From positions 1-14,022 of the forward strand of contig JAEKLU010000267.1 of the NCBI GenBank assembly GCA_019509685.1: a stretch of DNA of 14,022 nt, given 5' to 3'. Shown here in pieces: positions 1 to 6,846 of the stretch (its first letter is position 1; the number at the start of each line of letters is the position of its first letter). Both the position numbers and the translations under genes were made by a program. Below the pieces are notes generated by a model. It did not search any database, was not told the origin of the DNA, and saw only the letters and a list, made by a program, of their open reading frames with translations. This DNA comes from Mesorhizobium sp. Lineage in GTDB: Bacteria; Pseudomonadota; Alphaproteobacteria; Rhizobiales; Rhizobiaceae.

Positions 1-92
1 GCGACTGCCCCAGCGCCGACAACGGCGGCCATGCCGGTGGCTACATAGAGGAAATCGCGACGGTTGGGATCGTGGATGTCGGTTGCGCTCAC
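1..92 (-). CDS. petA: Ubiquinol-cytochrome c reductase iron-sulfur subunit (Rieske protein), N-terminal part only
   Basis: This is the first 30 codons of a leftward gene cut by the window edge. The translation begins with a GTG start and reads (M)SATDIHDPNRRDFLYVA, then a hydrophobic stretch (TGMAAVVGAGAV). The twin-arginine motif RRDFLY followed by a hydrophobic helix is the typical Tat-type signal anchor of alphaproteobacterial Rieske proteins, which carry the 2Fe-2S cluster of the cytochrome bc1 complex in the inner membrane. A purine-rich AAAGGA lies about 10 bases upstream of the GTG and supports this start. petB and petC would be expected beyond the left edge. The cluster-binding domain is outside the window, so the call rests on the N-terminus alone. 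Confidence 0.85.
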   Translation of the reverse strand, partial: MSATDIHDPNRRDFLYVATGMAAVVGAGAV

Positions 93-403
93 GGGTGCCT
101 GATCCTTTCGCCTCTTCCTTACCGGAGGCCGAGCCTTGTCCCCGCTCAATCGCACCTGCCCGACAGCGCATGGCGAACAGGCTAGCGAATTCCTCCGGCA
201 TTTGGAGTTCGGTTTATGCGTGAAGCCCGTTTTTGTCCAGCGGGGTCAAGCCACAAGGGCAGATTGTCGCGGGGCTTTCGAGCTGTCACAGCCGGCGCGT
301 CCCCGGCGGCCTACTCGAGAACGCCAAACAGCCGAAAATCCGCAGGGGAATCGGGCCCGTGTTCGCCTCGACAGGCGCCGCTGGCCCGGTCTATTCTTTG
401 GCC
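93..403. other. Intergenic region between petA and the cupin gene, with a two-tier hairpin
   Basis: These 311 bases hold no convincing gene; the open frames crossing them lack a good ribosome binding site and resemble no family I know. The region must hold the leftward petA promoter. One weak candidate on the minus strand is TTGACC (around 244-249) with a poor -10 seventeen bases further on. Just before the cupin gene, 352-388 can fold: CGGGCC (352-357) pairs with GGCCCG (383-388), and inside it CGCCT (364-368) pairs with AGGCG (373-377) around a 4-base loop. No T-run follows, so a terminator is unlikely. Confidence 0.5.
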
Positions 404-748
404 ATGGTTCACATCATCGATCGCGAGACTTGGACCAGGTCGCCCGACCGCTGGCAGGGCGAGCTGCAATGCGGCCAGTTTGGCGCCAATTCCTGCCTGA
501 TTTTCAATTACCAGCCGAAGAGCGGCGCCGGCCCGCGCCTGCACAAGCATCCCTATGCGGAAATCTTCGTCATCCGCTCCGGCACCGGCCTGTTCACCGT
601 CGGCGACCAGGAAATAACCGCAACCGCCGGCCAGATCATCATCGTGCCGCCCGACACGCCGCACAAATTCGTCAATCTCGGCCCCGGTCCGCTCGAAAGC
701 ACCGACATCCACGAGAACGGCCACTTCATCACCGAGTGGCTGGAATAG
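404..748 (+). CDS. Small single-domain cupin protein
   Basis: The 114-residue product is a single cupin barrel. Cupin motif 1 is visible as H47-x-H49-x3-E53 followed by G60 (GPRLHKHPYAEIFVIRSG). Motif 2 is GQIIIVPPDTPHKFVN, residues 76-91, with P83 and H87. H47, H49, E53 and H87 are the usual metal ligands, so metal binding is likely. The substrate cannot be told from the sequence; such stand-alone cupins include sugar isomerase-like, dioxygenase-like and sensor proteins. The frame is open further upstream, but the ATG at 404 begins the conserved domain and the upstream part is arginine- and serine-rich shadow sequence. No strong Shine-Dalgarno is seen. It converges on the DUF6665 gene, with a palindromic repeat starting at its stop codon. 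Confidence 0.85.
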   Translation: MVHIIDRETWTRSPDRWQGELQCGQFGANSCLIFNYQPKSGAGPRLHKHPYAEIFVIRSGTGLFTVGDQEITATAGQIIIVPPDTPHKFVNLGPGPLESTDIHENGHFITEWLE

Positions 749-815
749 ACCATGATCCCGAACCGGAGGTCAGCGTAGCAAAAGTGGGAACCGGTTTTCG
801 GGAAAGATCATGGTC
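748..815. repeat. Palindromic intergenic repeat between convergent genes
   Basis: A 10-base arm (748-757, GACCATGATC) is matched perfectly by its reverse complement at 806-815. Further in, CCGAACCGG (758-766) pairs imperfectly with CCGGTTTTCGG (791-801). The core AGTGGGAACCGGTTTTCGGG has the look of a short intergenic palindrome I associate with Mesorhizobium and other Rhizobiales; that is memory, not a search. The element starts on the last base of the cupin stop codon and ends 14 bases before the DUF6665 stop, so it could fold in either transcript and act as a terminator or 3'-end stabiliser. Confidence 0.75.
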
Positions 816-829
816 AAGCAAAAGAGCGC

Positions 830-1138
830 TCAGCTGGCGCCAAGCCTGACCAGCACAGCCCTCGGGATATCGTATTCGCGGATCACCGCATCGTGCTTGC
901 GCAACCCGCAAAGCTCGCGCTGGATGAAATAGGCGTGGACGGCCGCGGCGGCCTCCTTGAGAAGCCTGGGACGCAGTTCCCCGTCGCCATTGTCGCGCAA
1001 CCTGGCCAGCGTTTCCTCGACACGCTGTCCGGCGCGGCCGAGTGCGGCCGCTTTCTCGGCCAGGATTTCGTGGCCAAGCGCGTCGAAGGCCGCTTCCGCG
1101 GCAGCGCCGGCAAGATGAGATGGCGGACGCAACGACAT
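830..1138 (-). CDS. DUF6665 family protein
   Basis: The 102-residue product is mostly helical and alanine-rich, with no signal peptide or membrane segment. The C-terminal block FIQRELCGLRKHDAVIREY, followed by IPRAVLVRLGAS, is what I recognise as the DUF6665 signature, a family of unknown function found mainly in Rhizobiales. The start is the ATG at 1138: it lies one base after the stop codon of the upstream GNAT gene (TGA-A-ATG), and GGGGAGCT sits just ahead inside the GNAT coding sequence, a layout typical of translational coupling. It is the last gene of the leftward operon with the two ABC genes. The family name is from memory; the gene itself is secure. Confidence 0.8.
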   Translation of the reverse strand: MSLRPPSHLAGAAAEAAFDALGHEILAEKAAALGRAGQRVEETLARLRDNGDGELRPRLLKEAAAAVHAYFIQRELCGLRKHDAVIREYDIPRAVLVRLGAS

Positions 1139-1139
1139 T

Positions 1140-1631
1140 TCAGCTCCCCTTCCCGAACACCATGCGGTGAGTGACGAATTCTTCGCCTTCCACGCGCCGA
1201 AAGCCAAGCCGTTCATAGAAAACGAAAGCTTCGGGCGGCGCGCGGGTGTTCAACACGGTGAAATAATGGCGTGCCCGATCGATGACGGTCTCGACCAGCA
1301 TGCGGCCAACTCCGGCGCGGCGGTGAAGCGCGCTGACGAACAGGTGCCGGACCCGGCCCTGGTCCCTGGCTTCGAAATAAGGATCGATATTCAGCCCGCA
1401 CACGCCGGCGAGCTCTCGGCCTTGCCATGCCCCGAACAACGCCTCGCCCCGTTTCAGGAATTTGTTGCGGCCGCTTGTCCAGCCATCCGCCAGGCGCACC
1501 AGCATCGAGTAGCCTTCCAGCCGACTTTCGTCCTTCAAGGCATCGAACGCTCGCGTGGTTGGCCGCAGCCGCTTGATCCTATAACCGATCGCTCGGCCGA
1601 CCTCGGGGTTGACCTCTGGCGTCCCACCCAT
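1140..1631 (-). CDS. GNAT family N-acetyltransferase
   Basis: The 163-residue product has the GNAT fold of acetyl-CoA-dependent acyltransferases. Strand beta4 and motif A are visible at residues 94-112 (VRHLFVSALHRRAGVGRML), where RRAGVGR is the pyrophosphate-binding Q/R-x-x-G-x-G/A loop. The C-terminal motif B includes EAFVFYERLGF (residues 134-144) and then RRVEGEE. The acceptor substrate cannot be predicted. The ATG at 1631 lies 4 bases after the ABC gene's stop and has GGAG about 7 bases upstream, so translation is probably coupled. Its place behind two exporter genes suggests, without proof, that it modifies the transported molecule or confers resistance to it. Confidence 0.88.
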   Translation of the reverse strand: MGGTPEVNPEVGRAIGYRIKRLRPTTRAFDALKDESRLEGYSMLVRLADGWTSGRNKFLKRGEALFGAWQGRELAGVCGLNIDPYFEARDQGRVRHLFVSALHRRAGVGRMLVETVIDRARHYFTVLNTRAPPEAFVFYERLGFRRVEGEEFVTHRMVFGKGS

Positions 1632-1635
1632 GCGC

Positions 1636-3519
1636 CTACTCCGCCGGCCGCGTCTCTTCGAGCACGCTTTCCTCGTGATAGAGGAAGCCGCCCGACTGCC
1701 GCTTCCACAGCCGCGCATAGAGCCCGTCGAGCGCCACCAGCTCGTCATGCGTGCCCTGCTCGACGATGCGGCCGCCATCGAGCACCACCAGCCGGTCGAG
1801 CGCGGCAATCGTCGACAGCCGGTGGGCGATGGCGATCACCGTCTTGTTCTCCATCAGCCGCGTCAGATTCTCCTGGATCGCCGCCTCGATATCCGAATCG
1901 AGCGCTGACGTCGCCTCGTCGAGAATGAGGATCGGCGCATCCTTGAGGAAGACACGGGCAATCGCCACGCGCTGGCGCTGGCCACCTGAAAGCTTGACAC
2001 CACGTTCGCCCACAAAAGCCTCGTAGCCGGCGCGTTCGCGATTGTCGCGCAAGCCGAGGATGAACTCATGCGCCTCGGCCTTCTTCGCCGCCGCGATCAC
2101 CTCCGCATCGGTTGCGTCCGGCATGCCGAGCTTGATGTTGTCGCGCAGCGAGCGGTGGAAGAGCGCGGTGTCCTGGCTGACGACACCGATATTGCCGCGC
2201 AGCGAGTTCTGCGTCACATGCGCGATGTCCTGGCCGTCGACCAGGATCTTGCCGCCTTCGAGATCGTAAAGGCGCAGGATCAGATTGGCCAAGGTCGTCT
2301 TGCCGGCCCCGGACGGTCCGACCAGCCCGACTTTCTCGCCCGGGCGCACAACGAGGTCGATGCCGTCGAGCACGCCAAAGCCCTTGCCGTAGTGGAAGGT
2401 GACGTCCTTGACGTCGATGCGGCCGCCGGCAACCACAAGTTCCTTGGCGCCCGGCGGGTCGGTCAGGCCAAGCGGCTGCGAGATCAGAGCCTTGGAGTTT
2501 TCCAACACGCCGAGGTTTCTCAGGATGCCGTTGAGCTGCATCATCAGCCGCCCGAGCAGCATGTTGAGGCGAAGCACCAGGGACAGCGTGAAGGCGACGG
2601 CGCCGACCGTGATCGAGCCTTCGACCCACAGATAGATGGCGAAGGCAGCGATTGCCGTGATCATGATGCCGGACAGCGTCGTCAGCGCCATGCGCACGCC
2701 GGTCAGCCTGCGCGTGAAAGGCCGCAGCGCGTCGAGATAGATGTCGAAGCCGCTCCTGATGTAGCGGTCGTCGCCATCGGCTGAAAACAGCTTCAGCGTC
2801 TGCACATTGGAATAGGAATCGACGATGCGGCCGGTGATCATCGAGCCGGCCTCGGCGGTCGCCTCGGCGTGCTTGCGGATGGCCGGCAGATAGAGCTTGG
2901 CCAGCCAGCCGAAGGCGGCGATCCAGATCATCACCAGCACCGCCAGCCTGAGATCCAGGCCGGCGACCAGCGCCAGCGTCGTCACCGTATAGACGACCAT
3001 GAACCAGACGACCTCGATGAAGCTTTCCATCAGGTCGCCCGTCGCCTGACCCGCTTGCCAGACTTTCGTCGCGATGCGGCCGGCGAAATCGTTCTGGAAG
3101 AAGGCGTAGGACTGGCGCGAGACATGCCGGTGCGCCTGCCAGCGCACCAGATTGTAGAAACCGGGCGTGATCGTCTGCTCGTCGACCAGTGCCGAGAGGC
3201 CGACGACAATCGTGCGGACGATGAGCACCACGGCGCCCATGAACAGCAGTTCAGGACCGGCCGCGGTCCACAGCGCGTGCCAGCTGCGCTGCCCGGGCAG
3301 CTGATCGAGGATATCGACCAGCCGCCCGACGAAATAGAACAGGCCGGCCTCGACCAGCGGCGCGATGCCGCCGATGATCAGCATGGCGAAGAAGGCAAGC
3401 TTCGCCTGCCCGACATAGTGCCAGAGGAAGCCGCCGACGCTGGACGGTGGCCGAAGATTCGCCGGCTCGCGGAACGGATAGACCCAGTGTTCGAACCAGC
3501 GATAGACGGCCTGCATCAT
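1636..3519 (-). CDS. ABC exporter half-transporter (fused membrane and ATPase domains), second of a pair
   Basis: This 627-residue protein has an N-terminal exporter membrane domain of about six helices (roughly residues 39-320) and a C-terminal nucleotide-binding domain (about 368-605). All ATPase motifs are intact: Walker A GPSGAGKT (401-408), Q-loop Q449, signature LSGGQ (510-514), Walker B ILILD (530-534) with catalytic E535, and H-loop H567. It belongs to the MsbA/LmrA-like multidrug and lipid exporter class in the inner membrane; the substrate cannot be inferred. It overlaps the stop of the upstream ABC gene by 4 bases (ATGA). The two products are clearly homologous along their length, so a heterodimer is likely. 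A second ATG at 3516 is equally possible. Confidence 0.93.
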   Translation of the reverse strand: MMQAVYRWFEHWVYPFREPANLRPPSSVGGFLWHYVGQAKLAFFAMLIIGGIAPLVEAGLFYFVGRLVDILDQLPGQRSWHALWTAAGPELLFMGAVVLIVRTIVVGLSALVDEQTITPGFYNLVRWQAHRHVSRQSYAFFQNDFAGRIATKVWQAGQATGDLMESFIEVVWFMVVYTVTTLALVAGLDLRLAVLVMIWIAAFGWLAKLYLPAIRKHAEATAEAGSMITGRIVDSYSNVQTLKLFSADGDDRYIRSGFDIYLDALRPFTRRLTGVRMALTTLSGIMITAIAAFAIYLWVEGSITVGAVAFTLSLVLRLNMLLGRLMMQLNGILRNLGVLENSKALISQPLGLTDPPGAKELVVAGGRIDVKDVTFHYGKGFGVLDGIDLVVRPGEKVGLVGPSGAGKTTLANLILRLYDLEGGKILVDGQDIAHVTQNSLRGNIGVVSQDTALFHRSLRDNIKLGMPDATDAEVIAAAKKAEAHEFILGLRDNRERAGYEAFVGERGVKLSGGQRQRVAIARVFLKDAPILILDEATSALDSDIEAAIQENLTRLMENKTVIAIAHRLSTIAALDRLVVLDGGRIVEQGTHDELVALDGLYARLWKRQSGGFLYHEESVLEETRPAE

Positions 3520-5405
3520 TCCGCGGCTTCACCCTTGGCTATTGCATCGTTGGCGGCCTCCGCCGGCGCGTCGTCGAGCAGGAAGCCTCCCGACTGGCGC
3601 TGCCAGAGCTGCGCATAGAGCCCGCCGCTGGCGACGAGTTCCTCATGCGACCCTTCCTCGATGACGCGGCCCTTGTCCATGACGACCAGCCTGTCCATCG
3701 CCGCGATGGTCGACAGCCGGTGGGCGATGGCGATGACGGTCTTGCCCTGCATGAGCTTGTAGAGATTCTCCTGGATGGCCGCCTCGGCTTCGGAATCCAG
3801 CGCCGAGGTCGCTTCGTCAAGGATAAGGATCGGCGCGTCCTTCAACATAACGCGAGCAATTGCGATGCGTTGCCGCTGGCCGCCGGACAGTTTGACCCCG
3901 CGGTCGCCGACATAGGCGTCGAAATTCTTTCGACCCTCGGAATCGGAAAGCTCGGCGATGAAGTCCAGCGCCTCGGCCCGCTTGGCAGCCTCGACCAGCA
4001 TCTCTTCCGAAGCGTCGGGCCGACCATAGAGGATGTTGTCGCGCACCGAACGGTGCAGCAGCGAGGTGTCCTGCGTCACCATGCCGATCTGCGCGCGCAG
4101 CGAATCCTGCTTCACCGAAGCTATCTCCTGGCCGTCGACGAGGATCCTGCCGCTTTCGAGGTCGTAGAAGCGCAGCAGGAGGTTGACCAGCGTCGACTTG
4201 CCGGCGCCGGAGCGGCCGACAATGCCGACCTTTTCACCAGGCTTGACGGTGAGCGACAGGTTCTCGATGACGCCCTTCTGCTTGCCGTAATGGAAGCGGA
4301 TGTCCTCGAAGTGGATCTCGCCTTGGCTGACGGCAATGTCCCGGGCGTCGGGCTTGTCCTCGACAAGGCGCGGCAGCGAGATCGAAGCGATGCCGTCCTG
4401 CACCGTGCCGATATTCTCGAACAGGCCCGACATTTCCCACATGATCCACTGCGACATGCCCCACATCCTGAGCACAAGGCTGATGACCACGGCGACGGCA
4501 CCGATCGTCACCACCTGGCCGAGCCACAGCCACAACGACAGCGCGGTCACTGAGAACAAGAGCAGCGCGTTGAGGATGTAAAGCAGGCCGTAGAGCACCG
4601 TCACCAGCCGCATCGACCGGTAGACCGTGTCAAGGAAGCCGGCCATGCCCTCCTTGGCGAAAGTGGCCTCCCGCTTGGCATGACTGAACAGCTTGACCGT
4701 CTGGATGTTGGAATAGCTGTCGACGACGCGGCCGGTCATGACCGAGCGCGCATTGGCCTGCTGCTCACCAACCTTGCCCAGCCGGGGAATGAAATAACGC
4801 AGCAGTGCGATATAGCCGACCAGCCACACCACGAGTGGCGCCGCCAGCCGCAAGTCCGCCGAGCCGACGATGAACAGCATGCCGAGGAAGTAGACAATGA
4901 CGTAGTTGAGAACCTCAATTAGCTTGATGACGCAGTCGCGTACGGCGAGCGCTGTCTGCATCAGCTTGGTGGCGATGCGGCCGGCGAACTCATCCTGGTA
5001 GAACGCCATCGATTGCTTGAGCAGATAACGGTGCACCTGCCAGCGGATGCGCATGGGATAATTGCCCATCAGCGTCTGCTGGTTGAGCAGCGAATGTAGC
5101 CACACCGTGCCCGGCAACGCGAACAGCACGATGAAGGCCATGCCGGCGAGCTTCCAGCTCTCGGTCTGCAGGAAGGTCTCGCGGTTTTGCCGCGACAGCC
5201 AGTCGACGATGCTGCCCATGAAGCCGAACATCCACACTTCGGCAATGGCGATCGATGTCATCAGGACCGCGTCCGGAATGATGTATGGCAACGCGCCGCG
5301 CGTATAGTGCAAGCAGAACGCGATCAGCGTCTTCGGCGGCTCGACCGGTTCCGCGGCGGGAAACGGATCGAGCTTGTTTTCAAACCAGCGGAACATTCCG
5401 GGCAC
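3516..5405 (-). CDS. ABC exporter half-transporter (fused membrane and ATPase domains), first of a pair
   Basis: This 629-residue protein has about six membrane helices (roughly residues 38-320) followed by a complete nucleotide-binding domain: Walker A GRSGAGKS (397-404), Q-loop Q445, signature LSGGQ (506-510), Walker B ILILD (526-530) with E531, and H-loop H562. Both partner proteins keep the catalytic glutamate and signature, so neither ATP site looks degenerate. The short N-terminal block MFRWFENKLDPFP resembles the start of the partner (VYRWFEHWVYPF), as expected of an old tandem duplication. The frame allows GTG at 5405 or ATG at 5396; neither has a strong ribosome binding site. The stop of the hypothetical gene lies 17 bases upstream, so that gene may be cotranscribed. 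Substrate unknown. Confidence 0.92.
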   Translation of the reverse strand: MPGMFRWFENKLDPFPAAEPVEPPKTLIAFCLHYTRGALPYIIPDAVLMTSIAIAEVWMFGFMGSIVDWLSRQNRETFLQTESWKLAGMAFIVLFALPGTVWLHSLLNQQTLMGNYPMRIRWQVHRYLLKQSMAFYQDEFAGRIATKLMQTALAVRDCVIKLIEVLNYVIVYFLGMLFIVGSADLRLAAPLVVWLVGYIALLRYFIPRLGKVGEQQANARSVMTGRVVDSYSNIQTVKLFSHAKREATFAKEGMAGFLDTVYRSMRLVTVLYGLLYILNALLLFSVTALSLWLWLGQVVTIGAVAVVISLVLRMWGMSQWIMWEMSGLFENIGTVQDGIASISLPRLVEDKPDARDIAVSQGEIHFEDIRFHYGKQKGVIENLSLTVKPGEKVGIVGRSGAGKSTLVNLLLRFYDLESGRILVDGQEIASVKQDSLRAQIGMVTQDTSLLHRSVRDNILYGRPDASEEMLVEAAKRAEALDFIAELSDSEGRKNFDAYVGDRGVKLSGGQRQRIAIARVMLKDAPILILDEATSALDSEAEAAIQENLYKLMQGKTVIAIAHRLSTIAAMDRLVVMDKGRVIEEGSHEELVASGGLYAQLWQRQSGGFLLDDAPAEAANDAIAKGEAAE

Positions 5406-5422
5406 TCGACTTATCTATGCGC

Positions 5423-5839
5423 TCACGCGGCGCGGGATTGATGGGCAAGGCTTTTCGGCCGCGCGGCAGCGCGGGCCGACGATACGGAATCACCCGTATC
5501 GTCGGCCCTGCTTCGCCCAATATAGGGTGCCGCCGACGTTTCGCCGACTGGCTTTGCCGGAGATGCTGACGGTCCAGTCTTTCGTGTCGAAAAGCTGTCG
5601 TCGGCGTGGCCTTTGCGGCCCGGCCGCATCATTCTGACGATGCGGCGCACCAGCGAAGGCCGGCTGTGATCCGGCACGGCGCGCGAGAAATCGACGTCCG
5701 GCAGCATGCCGCGATGCGGCCTGCGGCGGGTCTCGGCATGCACCGCCGACGAGTAGGTCTCGCCGATCAGCAACGCCCATGTCGCCATCTTGCGCTCGTG
5801 CAGGCTTCTCGAGCCGGGTATTTTATAGGGATCGAACAT
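5423..5839 (-). CDS. Hypothetical protein upstream of the ABC exporter genes
   Basis: I do not recognise this 138-residue product. Residues 1-30 (MFDPYKIPGSRSLHERKMAT, then WALLIGETYS) look like ordered protein. A basic segment follows (LVRRIVRMMRPGRKGH, near residues 65-80), and the last 55 or so residues are rich in Ser, Ala, Pro and Arg and probably disordered. There is no clear membrane helix or signal peptide. The ATG at 5839 has GGAGG eight bases upstream. A longer version from ATG 6001, with AAGGA eight bases upstream, would add 54 residues; but the codons just before 5839 include two TTA and an AT-rich run, which looks non-coding. A perfect 15-bp hairpin lies in the 3' part of the frame. 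It precedes the ABC pair by 17 bases. Confidence 0.6.
   Translation of the reverse strand: MFDPYKIPGSRSLHERKMATWALLIGETYSSAVHAETRRRPHRGMLPDVDFSRAVPDHSRPSLVRRIVRMMRPGRKGHADDSFSTRKTGPSASPAKPVGETSAAPYIGRSRADDTGDSVSSARAAARPKSLAHQSRAA
5473..5508. repeat. Perfect 15-bp hairpin inside the 3' end of the hypothetical gene
   Basis: GGGCCGACGATACGG (5473-5487) is exactly reverse-complementary to 5494-5508, with a 6-base loop. It lies about 50 bases before the hypothetical gene's stop codon and about 65-100 bases before the start of the first ABC gene. No T-run follows on either strand, so a simple intrinsic terminator is not supported. It could be a short palindromic insertion that was read through, or an RNA structure that tunes expression of the downstream ABC genes. 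Confidence 0.7.
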
Positions 5840-6284
5840 CGGTCCATCCTCCATGTGTAAATGCGATAAAAAGGGTGAAACGAACTCGACCTGCGGCATT
5901 CGGCCGAAGGCGCGGATCGCATCAGTCGGGATACGACGGCAAGCGTCGGTCCGGACTTGGTCGGGTGGGGCGTGGCGCCCCTTTGTCAATTTGGAAAACA
6001 TCGCAAGATTCCTTCGAAGCCGAAAACTGGGTCCGGCGGGAATCGGTGCGATGAAGACTTAAAGTGTCAGAAGAATCGTCGTACCGAAACCGCCGTCGGG
6101 CATACAAAGCCCCGGGAGAGGTGCTGGATGTGCATGGTCATCATGTGGTCCCCCTCCTTCGGTTCGGGTTGACGATGGTGGGCATATACTCGACTTCGCA
6201 GAAAATGGCCACCCGCCAGTCCAGAAATCGCCAAAAGCTGGAGCGGGCTGTGGCCGATCTGCCACTTATTAGAAAGACGCGAAA
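5840..6284. other. Long intergenic region between the hypothetical gene and trmL
   Basis: This 445-base stretch separates the leftward ABC cluster from rightward trmL and should contain promoters for both. The part nearest the hypothetical gene (5850-5880) is AT-rich for this genome. A 25-codon ORF with a very strong ribosome binding site lies on the minus strand at 6067-6144 and is listed separately. The remaining open frames are short and have no family resemblance or start signal I can support. No strong paired -35/-10 elements could be assigned by eye. Confidence 0.5.
6067..6144 (-). CDS. Possible 25-residue leader peptide or small protein
   Basis: An ATG at 6144 is preceded, 8 bases upstream, by AAGGAGG (in GAAGGAGGGGG), a near-perfect match to the anti-Shine-Dalgarno sequence and the strongest ribosome binding site in the window. 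The frame runs 25 codons to TGA at 6067 and gives MMTMHIQHLSRGF, then VCPTAV, then SVRRFF. It is too short for domain analysis and I do not recognise it. It lies upstream of the hypothetical gene and ABC cluster on the same strand, about 227 bases from the start at 5839, so it may be a regulatory leader. Alternatively it is a stand-alone small protein, or chance. The ribosome binding site is what is seen; expression is inference. Confidence 0.4.
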   Translation of the reverse strand: MMTMHIQHLSRGFVCPTAVSVRRFF

Positions 6285-6743
6285 ATGAACGACGGTCTCC
6301 GCATCGCGCTCTACCAGCCGGATATCGCCGGCAACACCGGTACAATCCTGCGCTTCGCCGCCTGCCTCGATATCGCCGTCGATATCATTGAGCCGGCCGG
6401 CTTTCCGCTCTCCGACCGGGCGCTGAAGCGGGCCGGCATGGACTATCTCGAAATGGCGGCGCTGACCCGCCATGACGACTGGCACGCCTTCGAGAACTGG
6501 CGCCGGGCGAACACGCGCCGCATGGTGCTGCTCACCACCAAGGCCGCGACCGTGTATACGGACTTTGCCTTCGGCGCCGGCGACATTCTCCTGTTCGGCC
6601 GCGAATCCGCCGGCGTGACCGAGGAAGTTCATCAGGCGGCGGATGCGCGGCTGACCATTCCGATGCGGCCGGGCGCGCGCAGCATCAATGTCGCGCTCTC
6701 CGTCGCCATGGTCGCGGGCGAAGCGCTCCGCCAGCTCGGATAG
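6285..6743 (+). CDS. trmL: tRNA (cytidine(34)-2'-O)-methyltransferase
   Basis: The 152-residue protein is a single SPOUT (trefoil-knot) methyltransferase domain of normal TrmL length. TrmL uses S-adenosylmethionine to methylate the 2'-O of the wobble base, C34 or cmnm5U34, in tRNA-Leu isoacceptors. Motif 1 is N17-x-G19-x3-R23 ([11 protein letters not shown]). The knot motifs are LLFGRESAG (102-110), IPM (125-127) and [11 protein letters not shown] (133-143), which form the SAM pocket. The start has only a weak purine-rich AGAAAG ahead of it, but the first residues [17 protein letters not shown] match the family N-terminus. It stands alone; soxR follows 148 bases downstream. A long open frame on the opposite strand is treated in the findings. 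Confidence 0.95.
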   Translation: MNDGLRIALYQPDIAGNTGTILRFAACLDIAVDIIEPAGFPLSDRALKRAGMDYLEMAALTRHDDWHAFENWRRANTRRMVLLTTKAATVYTDFAFGAGDILLFGRESAGVTEEVHQAADARLTIPMRPGARSINVALSVAMVAGEALRQLG

Positions 6744-6846
6744 CACGCTTTGGCCCTCCTCGCCGTTCCATAAAGCCTCCGCTTCCGCCGTCATTTTTTC
6801 CCAGGCGCACATCGCCCTCTCCTGCATTTGCCATGTCGTCAACTGT

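Noticed and set aside
136..849. Plus-strand open frame across the petA-cupin gap and the cupin gene
   Set aside because: Arginine- and proline-rich translation in another frame of the cupin gene, no ribosome binding site, no family resemblance.
2068..4553. Long plus-strand frames opposite the two ABC genes
   Set aside because: Both minus-strand proteins have complete ABC motifs over the same bases; the plus frames have no ribosome binding sites or recognisable domains.
6064..6288. 74-residue plus-strand frame ending at the trmL start
   Set aside because: No ribosome binding site and no recognisable content; the minus-strand ribosome binding site at 6153-6159 in the same place is far stronger.
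6141..6842. Full-length minus-strand frame opposite trmL as a 233-residue protein
   Set aside because: Its ATG at 6842 would lie upstream of the predicted SoxR-type start site, and most of it is the shadow of trmL. Only the internal ATG at 6812 with its ribosome binding site is kept, as a finding and not as a gene.
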